Of a stretch of 64,000 bases of DNA, positions 42,877-51,780 are shown one piece after another. Source of the stretch: DASUXA01 sp036378155. GTDB taxonomy: Bacteria; Actinomycetota; Actinomycetes; Mycobacteriales; Micromonosporaceae. Both the position numbers and the translations under genes were made by a program. Below the pieces are notes generated by a model. The model did no database searches. It saw nothing but the letters and a program-made list of their open reading frames with translations, and was not told the DNA's origin. The DNA lies in assembly GCA_036378155.1 (NCBI GenBank), contig DASUXA010000010.1, forward strand, positions 1-64,000, read 5' to 3'. How positions within the stretch are numbered: the stretch's first letter is position 1; every line of letters starts with the position of its first letter.

Positions 42877-45800
42877 ATGGACCGGCATCGGGCAAGCAGC
42901 ATCGCCGCTGAATCCGATACGGCAGATCCGCACCCGGACCTGGCGGCGATCGCCGTCGTCGGATCCGACCGGACCGCGGCGCCCCCCGGCGAGGCGGCGA
43001 TGGGCGACGACGGGTCGGTCGACGAAAGTGATCTGGACGTACCGCTACCCGACGCGGAGCGCCTGATCGCCGAGGCGGTCGCGTTGACCGGGGACGACCG
43101 CGACCTGGGTCACCTGGTCCGGCGGTACTGGCGGTTCGCTCCCGACGAAGACCTGGTCGGGCTGTCGCCCGAGGAGATGGTCGACGCCGCCCGGACCCAC
43201 CGGAAGCTGGCTGAGCAGCGGGTACCGGGTGAGCTGAAGCTGCACATCGGCGAGTCGTTCGACGGTTCGCAGTCGGTCGTCCAGATCGTCACCGACGACA
43301 TGCCGTTCCTGGTCGACTCGGTCACCTCCGCGCTGACCGCCCACAACCTCGAGGTCCATCTGCTGGTCCACCCGCTGGTCGTGGTACGGCGGGAGCCGCT
43401 GGGTCGGCTGGTCGAGGTGTGCGCCGACACCGAGCCGGACGAGGCGACAGCCGGGCAGATCGTGGAGAGCTGGATGCGGGTCGCCGTGGACCGGGTGCCG
43501 GACGCGGCCGGGCGGGACGACCTGCAGCTGATGATCCAGCAGGTGCTCACGGACGTACGCGAGGCGGTCGAGGACTGGCCCCGGATGCGCACCCGCGCGC
43601 TGGCGCTCGCCGACGAACTGGCGAGCGCGCACCTGCCGGTACCCGACCGGGACATCACCGACTCGGTCGAACTGCTGCGCTGGCTCGCCGACGACCACTT
43701 CACGTTCCTCGGCTACCGGGAGTACCGGCTGGTCGACGGGCCGGACGGGGACAAGCTGCTCAAGGCGGTGCTCGGCACCGGGCTGGGCATTCTGCGCCGG
43801 GACCAGGCGAGCCCGACCGTGCTGTCGTCGGTGAACCCCGAGGCGTACGCGAAGGTGATGGAGAAGCGTCTGCTGATCATCACCAAGGCGAATTCGCGCT
43901 CGACCGTGCACCGCTCGGCGTACCTGGACTACATCGGGTTCAAGACGTTCGACGCCGAGGGCAACGTGGTCGGCGAGAAGCGCTTCCTCGGGCTGTTCTC
44001 GTCGACCGCCTACCAGCGTTCGGTACGCGAACTGCCGGTGGTCAAGCGCAAGGTGGCGGCGGTGCTGGAGCGCTCCGGGCTGTCCCCGCGCAGCCACTCC
44101 GGCAAGGACCTGATCGCGATCCTCGAGGACTACCCGCGCGACGAGCTGTTCCAGATCCGCACCGACGAGCTGTACGACGCGGTGCTCGGGGTGCTGCGGC
44201 TGGCCGGGCGGCGGCAGTTGCGGCTGTTCCTGCGCAAGGACGCGTACGGTCGGTTCTTCTCCTGCCTGGTGTTCCTGCCGCGCGACCGGTTCACCACCGC
44301 CAACCGGCTGAAGATCCAGGACATCCTGCTGCGCGAGCTGAACGGCGTGGGTCTGGACTACCAGACGCGCGTCGCGGAGTCGCCGCTGGCGCGGGTGCAC
44401 GTCATCGTGCGTACCGACCCGACGAACCCCCCCGGCGAGGTGGACGTCGAGGCGATCCAGCAGATGCTCGCCGACGCGACCCGCAACTGGGACGACGACT
44501 TCCGGCTGCTGCTGGAGCACAAGCTCGGCGACGAGCAGGCGAAGGAGCTCTACGGCCGGTACCGGGGCGCGCTGCCCGAGACGTACAAGGACTCGCACAC
44601 TCCGTTCGAGGCGGTCAAGGACCTGGCGAAGCTGGAGCTGCTCGAGGAGCCGGAGCAGCTCGCGGTGCACATGTTCCGTCGCCGTAAGGACGACCGGGAC
44701 GTGCGGTTCAAGGTGTTCCGGTACGGCGAGCCGATGATGCTGTCCACCGTGCTGCCGGTGCTGCACTCGCTCGGGGTGCGGGTCACCGACGAGCGCCCGT
44801 TCGAGATCAAGCGCTCGGACGCCACGATCTACCTGTACGACTTCGGGCTGGTGCTGCCGGAGCGGTGCCGTGAGCTGCCCGAGGTACGCCACCAGGTGGA
44901 GAACGCCTTCTCCGCCACGTGGCGCGGCGAGGCGGAGGTCGACGGGTTCAACGAGTTGGTGATCCGGGCGGGACTGACCTGGCGGCAGGTGGTCGTGTTG
45001 CGCGCCTACGCGAAGTACCTGCGTCAGGCGGGCACCGTGTTCGCCCAGGAGTCGATGGAGTCGACCTTCATCGCCTACCCGGGCATCGCCGCGCTGCTGG
45101 TCGCGCTGTTCGAAACCCGGTTCTCCCCGGCGCTCGACCTCGCGCCGGAGGATCGGTCGGCGCAGTCGAAGGAACTGGTCGCGGCGATCCAGCGGCAACT
45201 GGACGCGGTCGCCAGCCTCGACCAGGACCGCATCCTTCGTTCGTACCTCACCCTGATCCAGGCGACCCTGCGCACCTCGTTCTTCCAGAAGGGTCCCGAC
45301 GGGCGACCCAAGTCGTACGTGGCGTTCAAGCTCAACCCGCGGGCGATCCCGGACCTGCCCGCGCCCCGACCGCGGTACGAGATTTTCGTGTACTCGCCGC
45401 GCTTCGAGGGTGTGCATCTGCGCTTCGGCCCGGTCGCGCGGGGCGGGCTGCGCTGGTCCGACCGGCGCGACGACTTCCGTACCGAGATCCTGGGCCTGGT
45501 CAAGGCGCAGATGGTGAAGAACGCGGTGATCGTGCCGGTGGGCGCGAAGGGCGGGTTCGTCGTCAAGAACCCGACAGTGCGCGACGTCACCGGTCCGTCG
45601 GCGGGCGCGCCGCCGGCCGGGGCGGCAGCCGCGAAACCGGCGATCAGCGACCGGGACGCGTACCAGGCGGAAGGCGTCGCCTGCTACAAGCTGTTCATCT
45701 CGGCGCTGCTCGACGTCACGGACAACCTGGTCGGCGGCGAGATCGTCCCGCCGCCGGACGTGGTGCGCCACGACGGCGACGACGCGTACCTGGTGGTCGC

Positions 45801-47922
45801 CGCCGACAAGGGCACCGCGACGTTCTCCGACATCGCCAACGAGATCTCGCTGTCGTACGGGTTCTGGCTGGGCGACGCGTTCGCGTCGGGCGGCTCCGCC
45901 GGGTACGACCACAAGAAGATGGGCATCACCGCGAAGGGCGCCTGGGAGAGCGTCAAGCGGCACTTCCGGGAACTGGGCGTGGACACCCAGACCCAGGACT
46001 TCACCGTGGTCGGTATCGGCGACATGTCCGGCGACGTGTTCGGCAACGGAATGCTGCTGTCCGAGCACATCCGGCTGGTCGCCGCGTTCGACCACCGGCA
46101 CGTGTTCGTCGACCCCGACCCGGACCCGGCGGTGTCGTACGCGGAGCGGCGGCGGCTGTTCGACCTGCCCCGCTCGTCCTGGGCGGACTACAACCCCGAG
46201 CTGATCTCGGAGGGCGGCGGGGTGTGGCCGCGAACGGCGAAGTCGATTCCGGTCTCGCCGCAGATGCGCGCCGCGCTCGGCATCGACGACGACTCGGTCA
46301 CGGCGATGTCGCCGCCCGAGTTGATGCGCGCCATCCTCACCGCGCCGGTCGATCTGCTGTTCAACGGCGGGATCGGCACCTACGTCAAGGCGGCGAGCGA
46401 GTCGAACGCGGACGTCGGCGACAAGAGCAACGACCCGATCCGGGTCAACGCCACCCAGTTGCGCTGCCGGGTGGTCGGCGAAGGCGGCAACCTCGGTCTG
46501 ACCCAGCGCGGTCGGGTCGAGTTCGCGCTGCGTGGCGGGCGGATCAACACCGACTTCATCGACAACTCGGCGGGGGTCGACACCTCTGACCACGAGGTCA
46601 ACATCAAGATCCTGCTCGGCGGGCCGGTGACCAACGGCGAGATGACCGTCGCCGAGCGGGACGCGTTGCTCGCCGGAATGACGGACGAGGTCGGCCGGCT
46701 CGTGCTGCGCGACAACTACGGTCAGGCGGTCGCCCTGGGCAACGCCCGCAAACAGGCGCACTCGCTGCTGCCGGTACACCGGCGGCTGCTCGCCGACCTG
46801 GAGAAGGCTGGGCGGCTGGACCGGGCGCTCGAGGCGATCCCCACGGACGACGAGTTGGCCGCGCGGGGCGAGCAGGGTCTGGGGCTCACCTCCCCGGAGT
46901 TCGCGGTGCTGCTCGCGTACGTCAAGATCGCTCTCGAGGACGAGATCAACGCGTCGACGTTGCCCGACGACCCGTGGACGCACGAGGTCATCGAGGAGTA
47001 CTTCCCGACCGCGCTGCGCGAGGACTTCGTCGACGAGATGGCGCGTCACCCGCTGCGCCGGGAGATCGTCACCACGCAGGTGGTGAACGAGACGGTGAAC
47101 CGGGGCGGCACGTCGTTCGTGTACCGGGCGGTCGAGGAGACCGGCGCCGGCGCGGCGGACGTGATCCGGGCGTACGTGATCACCTGCGAGGTGTACGGGC
47201 TGCGCGACCTCTGGCGAGCCGTCGAGGCGCTGGACAACCGGGTACCGGTCGACCTGCAGACCTTCGTGTACCTGGAGATCCGGCGGCTGATGGACCGGGT
47301 GGTCCGCTGGCTGGTGTCCACCCGACGGTCGCCGCTGGACGTACAGGCGGAGATCGCGAAGCTGCGTCCCGGTGTCTCGCGGTTGTTGGGGGACCTCGGC
47401 TCGCTGTTCCGCGGCAGGGAACGGGAGGCGCTGCGCGCGCGCGCCGCCGACCTGACCAACGCCGGTCTGCCCGCCGACCTCGCGGACTGGGCGACCCGGA
47501 TCATGTACGCGTTCGGGCTGATCGACATCGTGTCGGCGGCGAACGACGCCGGTCGCGACCCGGTCGAGGTCGCCGAGGTGTACTTCGTGCTTTCCGAGCA
47601 CTTCCGGGTGGACAACCTGCTGTCGAAGATCTCCGCCCTGCCGCGCGAGGACCGGTGGCAGACGCTCGCCCGGATGGCGCTGCGGTACGACCTGTACGCC
47701 GCGCTCACCGCGCTGACCAACGAGGTGCTGGAGTCGACCAGCGGCGAGTTGTCGGCGGAGGAGCGGGTCAGTCAGTGGGAGCAGGCGAACGCGGTACCGG
47801 TGAGCCGCACGCGGGAGGCGATCGACGAGTTCGACGACTCGCCGGCGGAACTCGCGGCGTTGTCGGTACTGCTGCGGCAGATCCGTACCCTGGTGATCAC
47901 CGCGGCGGCGAGCAACTCCTGA
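42877..47922 (+). CDS. gdh2: NAD-specific glutamate dehydrogenase, 180-kDa type
   Basis: NAD-dependent oxidative deamination of glutamate to 2-oxoglutarate. 1681 residues, the large (L_180) class known from Streptomyces and mycobacteria. The N-terminal ~700 residues hold ACT-like regulatory modules (DMPFLVDSVTSAL). The catalytic core includes RGGLRWSDRRDDFRTE, PVGAKGGFVVK (catalytic Lys) and VVGIGDMSGDVFGNGML (NAD fold). A Gly/Ala-rich insertion (SAGAPPAGAAAAKP) sits in the core as in other actinobacterial members. ATG with GGGGAG upstream and TAGGCT (42821-42826) as possible -10. It ends at a strong terminator. Confidence 0.95.
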   Translation: MDRHRASSIAAESDTADPHPDLAAIAVVGSDRTAAPPGEAAMGDDGSVDESDLDVPLPDAERLIAEAVALTGDDRDLGHLVRRYWRFAPDEDLVGLSPEEMVDAARTHRKLAEQRVPGELKLHIGESFDGSQSVVQIVTDDMPFLVDSVTSALTAHNLEVHLLVHPLVVVRREPLGRLVEVCADTEPDEATAGQIVESWMRVAVDRVPDAAGRDDLQLMIQQVLTDVREAVEDWPRMRTRALALADELASAHLPVPDRDITDSVELLRWLADDHFTFLGYREYRLVDGPDGDKLLKAVLGTGLGILRRDQASPTVLSSVNPEAYAKVMEKRLLIITKANSRSTVHRSAYLDYIGFKTFDAEGNVVGEKRFLGLFSSTAYQRSVRELPVVKRKVAAVLERSGLSPRSHSGKDLIAILEDYPRDELFQIRTDELYDAVLGVLRLAGRRQLRLFLRKDAYGRFFSCLVFLPRDRFTTANRLKIQDILLRELNGVGLDYQTRVAESPLARVHVIVRTDPTNPPGEVDVEAIQQMLADATRNWDDDFRLLLEHKLGDEQAKELYGRYRGALPETYKDSHTPFEAVKDLAKLELLEEPEQLAVHMFRRRKDDRDVRFKVFRYGEPMMLSTVLPVLHSLGVRVTDERPFEIKRSDATIYLYDFGLVLPERCRELPEVRHQVENAFSATWRGEAEVDGFNELVIRAGLTWRQVVVLRAYAKYLRQAGTVFAQESMESTFIAYPGIAALLVALFETRFSPALDLAPEDRSAQSKELVAAIQRQLDAVASLDQDRILRSYLTLIQATLRTSFFQKGPDGRPKSYVAFKLNPRAIPDLPAPRPRYEIFVYSPRFEGVHLRFGPVARGGLRWSDRRDDFRTEILGLVKAQMVKNAVIVPVGAKGGFVVKNPTVRDVTGPSAGAPPAGAAAAKPAISDRDAYQAEGVACYKLFISALLDVTDNLVGGEIVPPPDVVRHDGDDAYLVVAADKGTATFSDIANEISLSYGFWLGDAFASGGSAGYDHKKMGITAKGAWESVKRHFRELGVDTQTQDFTVVGIGDMSGDVFGNGMLLSEHIRLVAAFDHRHVFVDPDPDPAVSYAERRRLFDLPRSSWADYNPELISEGGGVWPRTAKSIPVSPQMRAALGIDDDSVTAMSPPELMRAILTAPVDLLFNGGIGTYVKAASESNADVGDKSNDPIRVNATQLRCRVVGEGGNLGLTQRGRVEFALRGGRINTDFIDNSAGVDTSDHEVNIKILLGGPVTNGEMTVAERDALLAGMTDEVGRLVLRDNYGQAVALGNARKQAHSLLPVHRRLLADLEKAGRLDRALEAIPTDDELAARGEQGLGLTSPEFAVLLAYVKIALEDEINASTLPDDPWTHEVIEEYFPTALREDFVDEMARHPLRREIVTTQVVNETVNRGGTSFVYRAVEETGAGAADVIRAYVITCEVYGLRDLWRAVEALDNRVPVDLQTFVYLEIRRLMDRVVRWLVSTRRSPLDVQAEIAKLRPGVSRLLGDLGSLFRGREREALRARAADLTNAGLPADLADWATRIMYAFGLIDIVSAANDAGRDPVEVAEVYFVLSEHFRVDNLLSKISALPREDRWQTLARMALRYDLYAALTALTNEVLESTSGELSAEERVSQWEQANAVPVSRTREAIDEFDDSPAELAALSVLLRQIRTLVITAAASNS

Positions 47923-47930
47923 TCGTTCGC

Positions 47931-47965
47931 ACCGCCGCCGCGCCCTGCTCGGGCGCGGCGGCGGT
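47931..47965 (+). terminator. Terminator of the glutamate dehydrogenase gene
   Basis: Perfect 15-bp arms ACCGCCGCCGCGCCC (47931-47945) and complement (47951-47965), loop TGCTC, 8 bp after the stop codon. Confidence 0.75.
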
Positions 47966-47989
47966 CAGCCATGGTGAGGCGCGGGGCGG

Positions 47990-48085
47990 TCAGCCGAGCC
48001 GGAAGGCTCGGCGCGCCGCCGCGGTGATCAGCGCGACCAGCAGGGCGCTCGCCACCTGGATCGCGATTGCGCCAACCAGTTCCAT
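47990..48085 (-). CDS. Predicted 31-residue membrane protein
   Basis: A small reading frame whose product is almost entirely one amphipathic or hydrophobic helix (VGAIAIQVASALLVALITAAA) ending in basic RRAFRLG, the classical N-out/C-in single-pass pattern. It starts with ATG and has AGGAG 6 nt upstream, among the best ribosome-binding sites in the window. It lies in the convergent gap after the glutamate dehydrogenase terminator. No homologue is recognised; a small membrane protein or peptide toxin is possible (inference). Confidence 0.5.
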   Translation of the reverse strand: MELVGAIAIQVASALLVALITAAARRAFRLG

Positions 48086-48170
48086 CGGGTACTCCTCGCT
48101 GTTCCGTGATGTCCGCGCTCGACGGTAGGCGGCGCCGGTGAACAGCGGGTGACCTGCGGGTTTACGCAGG

Positions 48171-48764
48171 TCAGCGGGGCGATGTGGCGGCGGGCACAGT
48201 CTCGGTGGGTACGCTCTCGCCGAGGGCTGGGGGCTGTTGCGCCCTGGGTTGCCCGGTGGAGACCCGCCGGTGGGTGGCGACCCACACGCCGGCTCCGATC
48301 GCCACCGCGACGGGCAGGTCGACCGCGCCGAGCGCGGCTGCCGCTCCGAGCCCACCGTAGAAGATGAGCCGGTCCCGGGGTGGCAGGTACGCGCGGACGA
48401 TGCCGGCCGCCATGCGCAGCCCAGCCAGCGGGTTGGGCATCTGGGGGATCGGCTGGCGGTGCGCCGGTTCACCAGTTTCGGCCTCGCCTGCGGTCGCCGG
48501 CGTTCCGGTCGGCGGTGCGGCGACCGCGCCCGCCGGTCCTTCCTTCCCCGACGGTCCCGTCGCGACGCCCGGCTCGCCCATGCCGGGCGTGAATCCGGTG
48601 GTCGCGGCGACCGGTCCGGGCTCGGCAGCCGTCGTACCGGCGCCGCCCGCGTCTTCCTCCCCGGATGCCGGCGTCACCGGCTGTTCGGTGAGGTCGGACT
48701 GGTCGGTCTGAGCCTCGCTCCGGCTTTGTTGCGCCGCGTTCCCGCGCTGCTTCGCCTTCGGCAT
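48171..48764 (-). CDS. Conserved actinobacterial membrane protein
   Basis: 197 residues. The N-terminal ~110 residues are polar and disordered (Lys/Gln, then Gly/Ala/Pro/Thr-rich), followed by IPQMPNPLAGLRMAAGIVRAYLPPRDRLIFYGGLGAAAALGAVDLPVAVAIGAGVWVA, with two closely spaced transmembrane helices (about 135-170). The C-terminus is short and polar. No function is known. ATG at 48764 (MPKAKQRGNAAQQ) is chosen over upstream in-frame codons because the region before it is Arg-rich and non-conserved in character. Confidence 0.68.
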   Translation of the reverse strand: MPKAKQRGNAAQQSRSEAQTDQSDLTEQPVTPASGEEDAGGAGTTAAEPGPVAATTGFTPGMGEPGVATGPSGKEGPAGAVAAPPTGTPATAGEAETGEPAHRQPIPQMPNPLAGLRMAAGIVRAYLPPRDRLIFYGGLGAAAALGAVDLPVAVAIGAGVWVATHRRVSTGQPRAQQPPALGESVPTETVPAATSPR

Positions 48765-48896
48765 CGCGACCGCCTTCCCGCGCGGACGGAAACGCCCCTT
48801 TTCGCAGGCTAACACCGGTGCGCCTCGCCGCCGCCGGGAATCTGCGGCGTCGCTCGGACGCCGGGCGTCCCCGCGCGGGAGCACCCGCCGCGCCGC

Positions 48897-50354
48897 TCAC
48901 CGCGCCGCGGCGAGCCCCAAGGCGTCGGCAGCCGCCCAGCCGTTGGCGTGGCTCGCGCCGTACGTGCACACCACCGCTCGTACTCCGACCGGGCGCCAGT
49001 TCGACGGCCACCCCATCTCGACCAGGACCACCGGGTTGGTGGCGGCGAGGTCCTCGATGAGCGCGCGACCGCCGGGCAGCCGGTGCGCGTTGCGGGCGAC
49101 GACGACGATCGGGCGGGTACCGGCGCGGGCGCGCAGCTGTGCCGCGTCTGCCGCCGAGGCGAGCAGCCTGACCTGCTCGGTACCGTTCACATGCGGTCCG
49201 AGTCCCCACGGCACGCGTCCCGCCGCGATCGTCGCCTCCGACTCCAACTGCACCACGAGCGGGTTGCTGAGCCCGTCCAGCGAGCCGTGGATCTGGACCG
49301 CCCGGCGCGCCGCCGGGTACCCGATACCCGACTCGGACCGCTCCCGCCGGGCGTGCTCGACCGCCCAGCTCGCGAGCGCCGCACCTCGGTCGGCGGCCTG
49401 CTCGACCCGGGACAGCGCCAGCCGCCCGTCGCCGATCGCCGCCGCGACCTCGGCCACGACCTCCTCGATCAGGTCGGCGGTCACGTCCGAACCCACGCAC
49501 AGCAGGTCGGCTCCGGCTGCCAGGGCGGGCACGGCGGCTTTCGCGGTACCGCCGGCGGCGACCGACGCGCCTTTCATCTCCAGCGCGTCGGTGATCACCG
49601 CGCCCTGGAAGCCGAGTTCGGTGCGCAGCAGGTCGACGAGCACCCGGCGGCTGAAGGTGGCGGGATGCTCGCCGGTCAGCGACGGTACCCGGATGTGCGC
49701 GGTCATGATCGCCTTGATGTCCGCTTGTACCGCCGAGGCGAACGGCGGCAGGTCGCGCTGGCGCAGCACGTCGAGCGGGGCGTCGACGGTGGGCAGTTCC
49801 AGGTGGGAGTCGGCGACCGTGGCGCCGTGCCCCGGAAAGTGCTTGGCGCAGGCGGCGACACCGGCGGACTGGAGTCCGCGTACCGCCGCGGCGGTGTGCG
49901 TGGCGACGCGTGCCGGGTCGGCGCCGAAGCTGCGGGTACCGATGATCGGGTTCTCGTCGACGGTGTTGACGTCGACCGTCGGGGCGAGGTCCAGGTTGAC
50001 GCCGACCGCGCCGAGGTCGGTGCCGATCGCGTGGTAGATCCGCTCGGTGAGCGCCGCGTCGTCGATCACGCCGAGCGCGGCGTTGCCCGGGTACGGGCTG
50101 CCGGACAGGTGACCCAGCCGGGTCACGTCGCCGCCCTCCTCGTCGATCGAGATGATCACGTCGGGGCGTACCGCCGCCAACTCGGCGCTCAGCGCCGCCA
50201 CCTGGGCGGGGTCGGCGACGTTACGACCGAACAGGACATGACCGGCCAGCCCGTCGGCGACCAGGGCCAGCGCCCAGTCGGGCGCGGTGTGCCCGGGAAA
50301 CGCCGCGAGCAGGGTGCGCAGGATGAGCCGGCGTAGCCCCGGGTCCGTCGCCAC
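48897..50354 (-). CDS. nagZ: Beta-N-acetylhexosaminidase, glycoside hydrolase family 3 (NagZ-like)
   Basis: Removes beta-linked N-acetylglucosamine in cell-wall recycling. 485 residues with no signal peptide, so cytoplasmic. The TIM barrel carries SIDEEGGDVTRL, the NagZ signature KHFPGHGATVADSHLELP (with catalytic Asp/His dyad) and the nucleophile Asp in VITDALEMKG. A ~150-residue C-terminal second domain is retained, longer than proteobacterial NagZ (about 340 residues). GTG start with GGAAGGAG upstream. Divergent from a ROK regulator, which may control it in response to amino sugar (inference). Confidence 0.9.
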   Translation of the reverse strand: MATDPGLRRLILRTLLAAFPGHTAPDWALALVADGLAGHVLFGRNVADPAQVAALSAELAAVRPDVIISIDEEGGDVTRLGHLSGSPYPGNAALGVIDDAALTERIYHAIGTDLGAVGVNLDLAPTVDVNTVDENPIIGTRSFGADPARVATHTAAAVRGLQSAGVAACAKHFPGHGATVADSHLELPTVDAPLDVLRQRDLPPFASAVQADIKAIMTAHIRVPSLTGEHPATFSRRVLVDLLRTELGFQGAVITDALEMKGASVAAGGTAKAAVPALAAGADLLCVGSDVTADLIEEVVAEVAAAIGDGRLALSRVEQAADRGAALASWAVEHARRERSESGIGYPAARRAVQIHGSLDGLSNPLVVQLESEATIAAGRVPWGLGPHVNGTEQVRLLASAADAAQLRARAGTRPIVVVARNAHRLPGGRALIEDLAATNPVVLVEMGWPSNWRPVGVRAVVCTYGASHANGWAAADALGLAAAR

Positions 50355-50490
50355 GTCTGGTGCTCCTTCCGGTAGACGGGATCGCCTCCGCCGTCGTGGT
50401 CACACGCGGTGGGCGACCGGCCGGCGGAGTGATCGGCGCCGCCATGGACCGTACCCTTTCGGTATCGTCATGGCAGCAAACCAAAAATAA

Positions 50491-50505
50491 AGTTTACGAA
50501 AAACT
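50491..50505 (+). promoter_or_regulatory. Candidate ROK operator between nagZ and the regulator
   Basis: AGTTTACGAAAAACT, arms AGTTT/AAACT with 5-nt centre, in an A/T-rich island (50478-50506) that stands out against the GC-rich surroundings. It is 14 bp upstream of the ROK start codon. The AGTTT/AAACT form resembles operators of XylR/NagC-type ROK repressors. Confidence 0.55.
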
Positions 50506-50519
50506 AGGGGTACGCCGCG

Positions 50520-51698
50520 ATGAGCCCAGCCCGCGTCCCGGGTACGCCACGCCTGCTGCGCGCCATCAACGACCGCGCCGCCCTGGAACTGCTGCTCGCC
50601 CACGGTCCGCTGACCCGCGCCCAACTCGGGGAGCTGACCGGCTTGTCCAAGGTGACCGCCTCGCAACTCGTGGAGCGGCTGGAACAGCGCGGGCTCGTCG
50701 CCCGAGCCGGCGAGCAAGCCGGCGGTCGCGGCCCGAACGCCCAGCTGTACGCGGTCGTGCCGCAGAGCGCATACGTCATGGGCGTGGACGTCGGACCGGA
50801 TCACGTGGTCGCCCAGTGCGCCGACATCACCGGGCGCGACGTGGCGCGGGTGGAACAGTCCACGCAGGACAGCGACGACCCGGTCGGCGTGGTGCACACC
50901 GCGGTGGTGCAGGCGGCCCGCAAGGCGAAGGCGCCGCTGTCGAACGTGCACCGGGTGGTGCTCGGTACCCCCGGTCTGGTCGACCCGCACACCGGGGACA
51001 TCGCCTTCGCCTTCGACCTGCCGCGCTGGCATCGCGGGCTGCTCGCCGCGCTGCGGGACGATCTCAAGCGCCCGGTCGCGTTCGAGAACGACGTGAACCT
51101 CGCCGCCGTCGCCGAAGCGCACGAGGGCGCGGCGCGCGGCGTCGACGACTTCGTCCTGGTCTGGGTCGGCAGAGGCGTGGGGCTGGCGGTCATGCTCGGC
51201 GGGCGGCTGCACCGGGGCGTGGGCGGGGCGGCCGGCGAGATCGGTTATCTGCCGGTACCGGGCGCGCCGGTGCCCCGCGACCCGTCGCGCAAAGCCAAGG
51301 TCGGCGGGTTCCAGCAGTTGACCGGAGCCGACGCGGTACGGGCGGTGGCGCGCGAACACGGGTTCCGGGGCGCGACCGCCGCCGAGGCGGTACGCGCGGC
51401 GGTCGCCGCCGGTACTGCGGGCGAGCCGGTCCTCGACGAACTGGCCCGCCGGTTGGCGCTGGGGGTCGCGGCGGTGTGCGTGGTGCTCGACCCGGCGCTG
51501 GTGGTACTCGCCGGCGAGGTGGGGCAGGCAGGCGGCGGCGCGCTCGCGGACCGGGTCCGCGAGGAGGTCGCCGCGACTGCGCCGGTCTCGCCGCGAGTGG
51601 TGGTGACCGAGGTGGAGTGCGAGCCGGTGCTGCGCGGCGCGATCCTCACCGGGCTGTACGCGGCGCGCGACGAAGTGTTCGGGTCGACCGTCCAGTAG
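50520..51698 (+). CDS. ROK family transcriptional regulator
   Basis: 392 residues. An N-terminal winged helix (about 12-70; RAQLGELTGLSKVTASQLVERLEQRGLV) is followed by a ROK sugar-kinase-like domain with MGVDVGPDHV, TPGLVDPHTG, ENDVNLAAVAE and GGAAGEIGYLPV. The Cys-rich zinc motif (CxCGxxGC) of NagC/Mlc is missing; its place reads KVGGFQQLTG. Divergent from nagZ with the AGTTT-N5-AAACT dyad between, so autoregulation and control of nagZ are likely (inference). The ligand is probably an amino sugar or derivative. Confidence 0.86.
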   Translation: MSPARVPGTPRLLRAINDRAALELLLAHGPLTRAQLGELTGLSKVTASQLVERLEQRGLVARAGEQAGGRGPNAQLYAVVPQSAYVMGVDVGPDHVVAQCADITGRDVARVEQSTQDSDDPVGVVHTAVVQAARKAKAPLSNVHRVVLGTPGLVDPHTGDIAFAFDLPRWHRGLLAALRDDLKRPVAFENDVNLAAVAEAHEGAARGVDDFVLVWVGRGVGLAVMLGGRLHRGVGGAAGEIGYLPVPGAPVPRDPSRKAKVGGFQQLTGADAVRAVAREHGFRGATAAEAVRAAVAAGTAGEPVLDELARRLALGVAAVCVVLDPALVVLAGEVGQAGGGALADRVREEVAATAPVSPRVVVTEVECEPVLRGAILTGLYAARDEVFGSTVQ

Positions 51699-51723
51699 GG
51701 ACGCCGACGCCCGGCACGGGTCG

Positions 51724-51774
51724 GGCGACCCGGGTCCGGTCGACGCACGTCCAGGCGACCCGGGTCCGGTCGAC
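51724..51774. repeat. 21-bp direct repeat, 30-bp period
   Basis: GGCGACCCGGGTCCGGTCGAC at 51724-51744, repeated from 51754 to 51774, between the convergent ROK gene and the ABC permease gene. No hairpin of comparable strength is seen here. Confidence 0.6.
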
Positions 51775-51780
51775 CCGGGG

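Noticed and set aside
43045..47601. A 1518-codon open frame antisense to glutamate dehydrogenase
   Set aside because: Composition is Arg/His/Val/Asp-rich with no recognisable domain, and the plus strand encodes a clear NAD-glutamate dehydrogenase in the typical high-GC3 frame.
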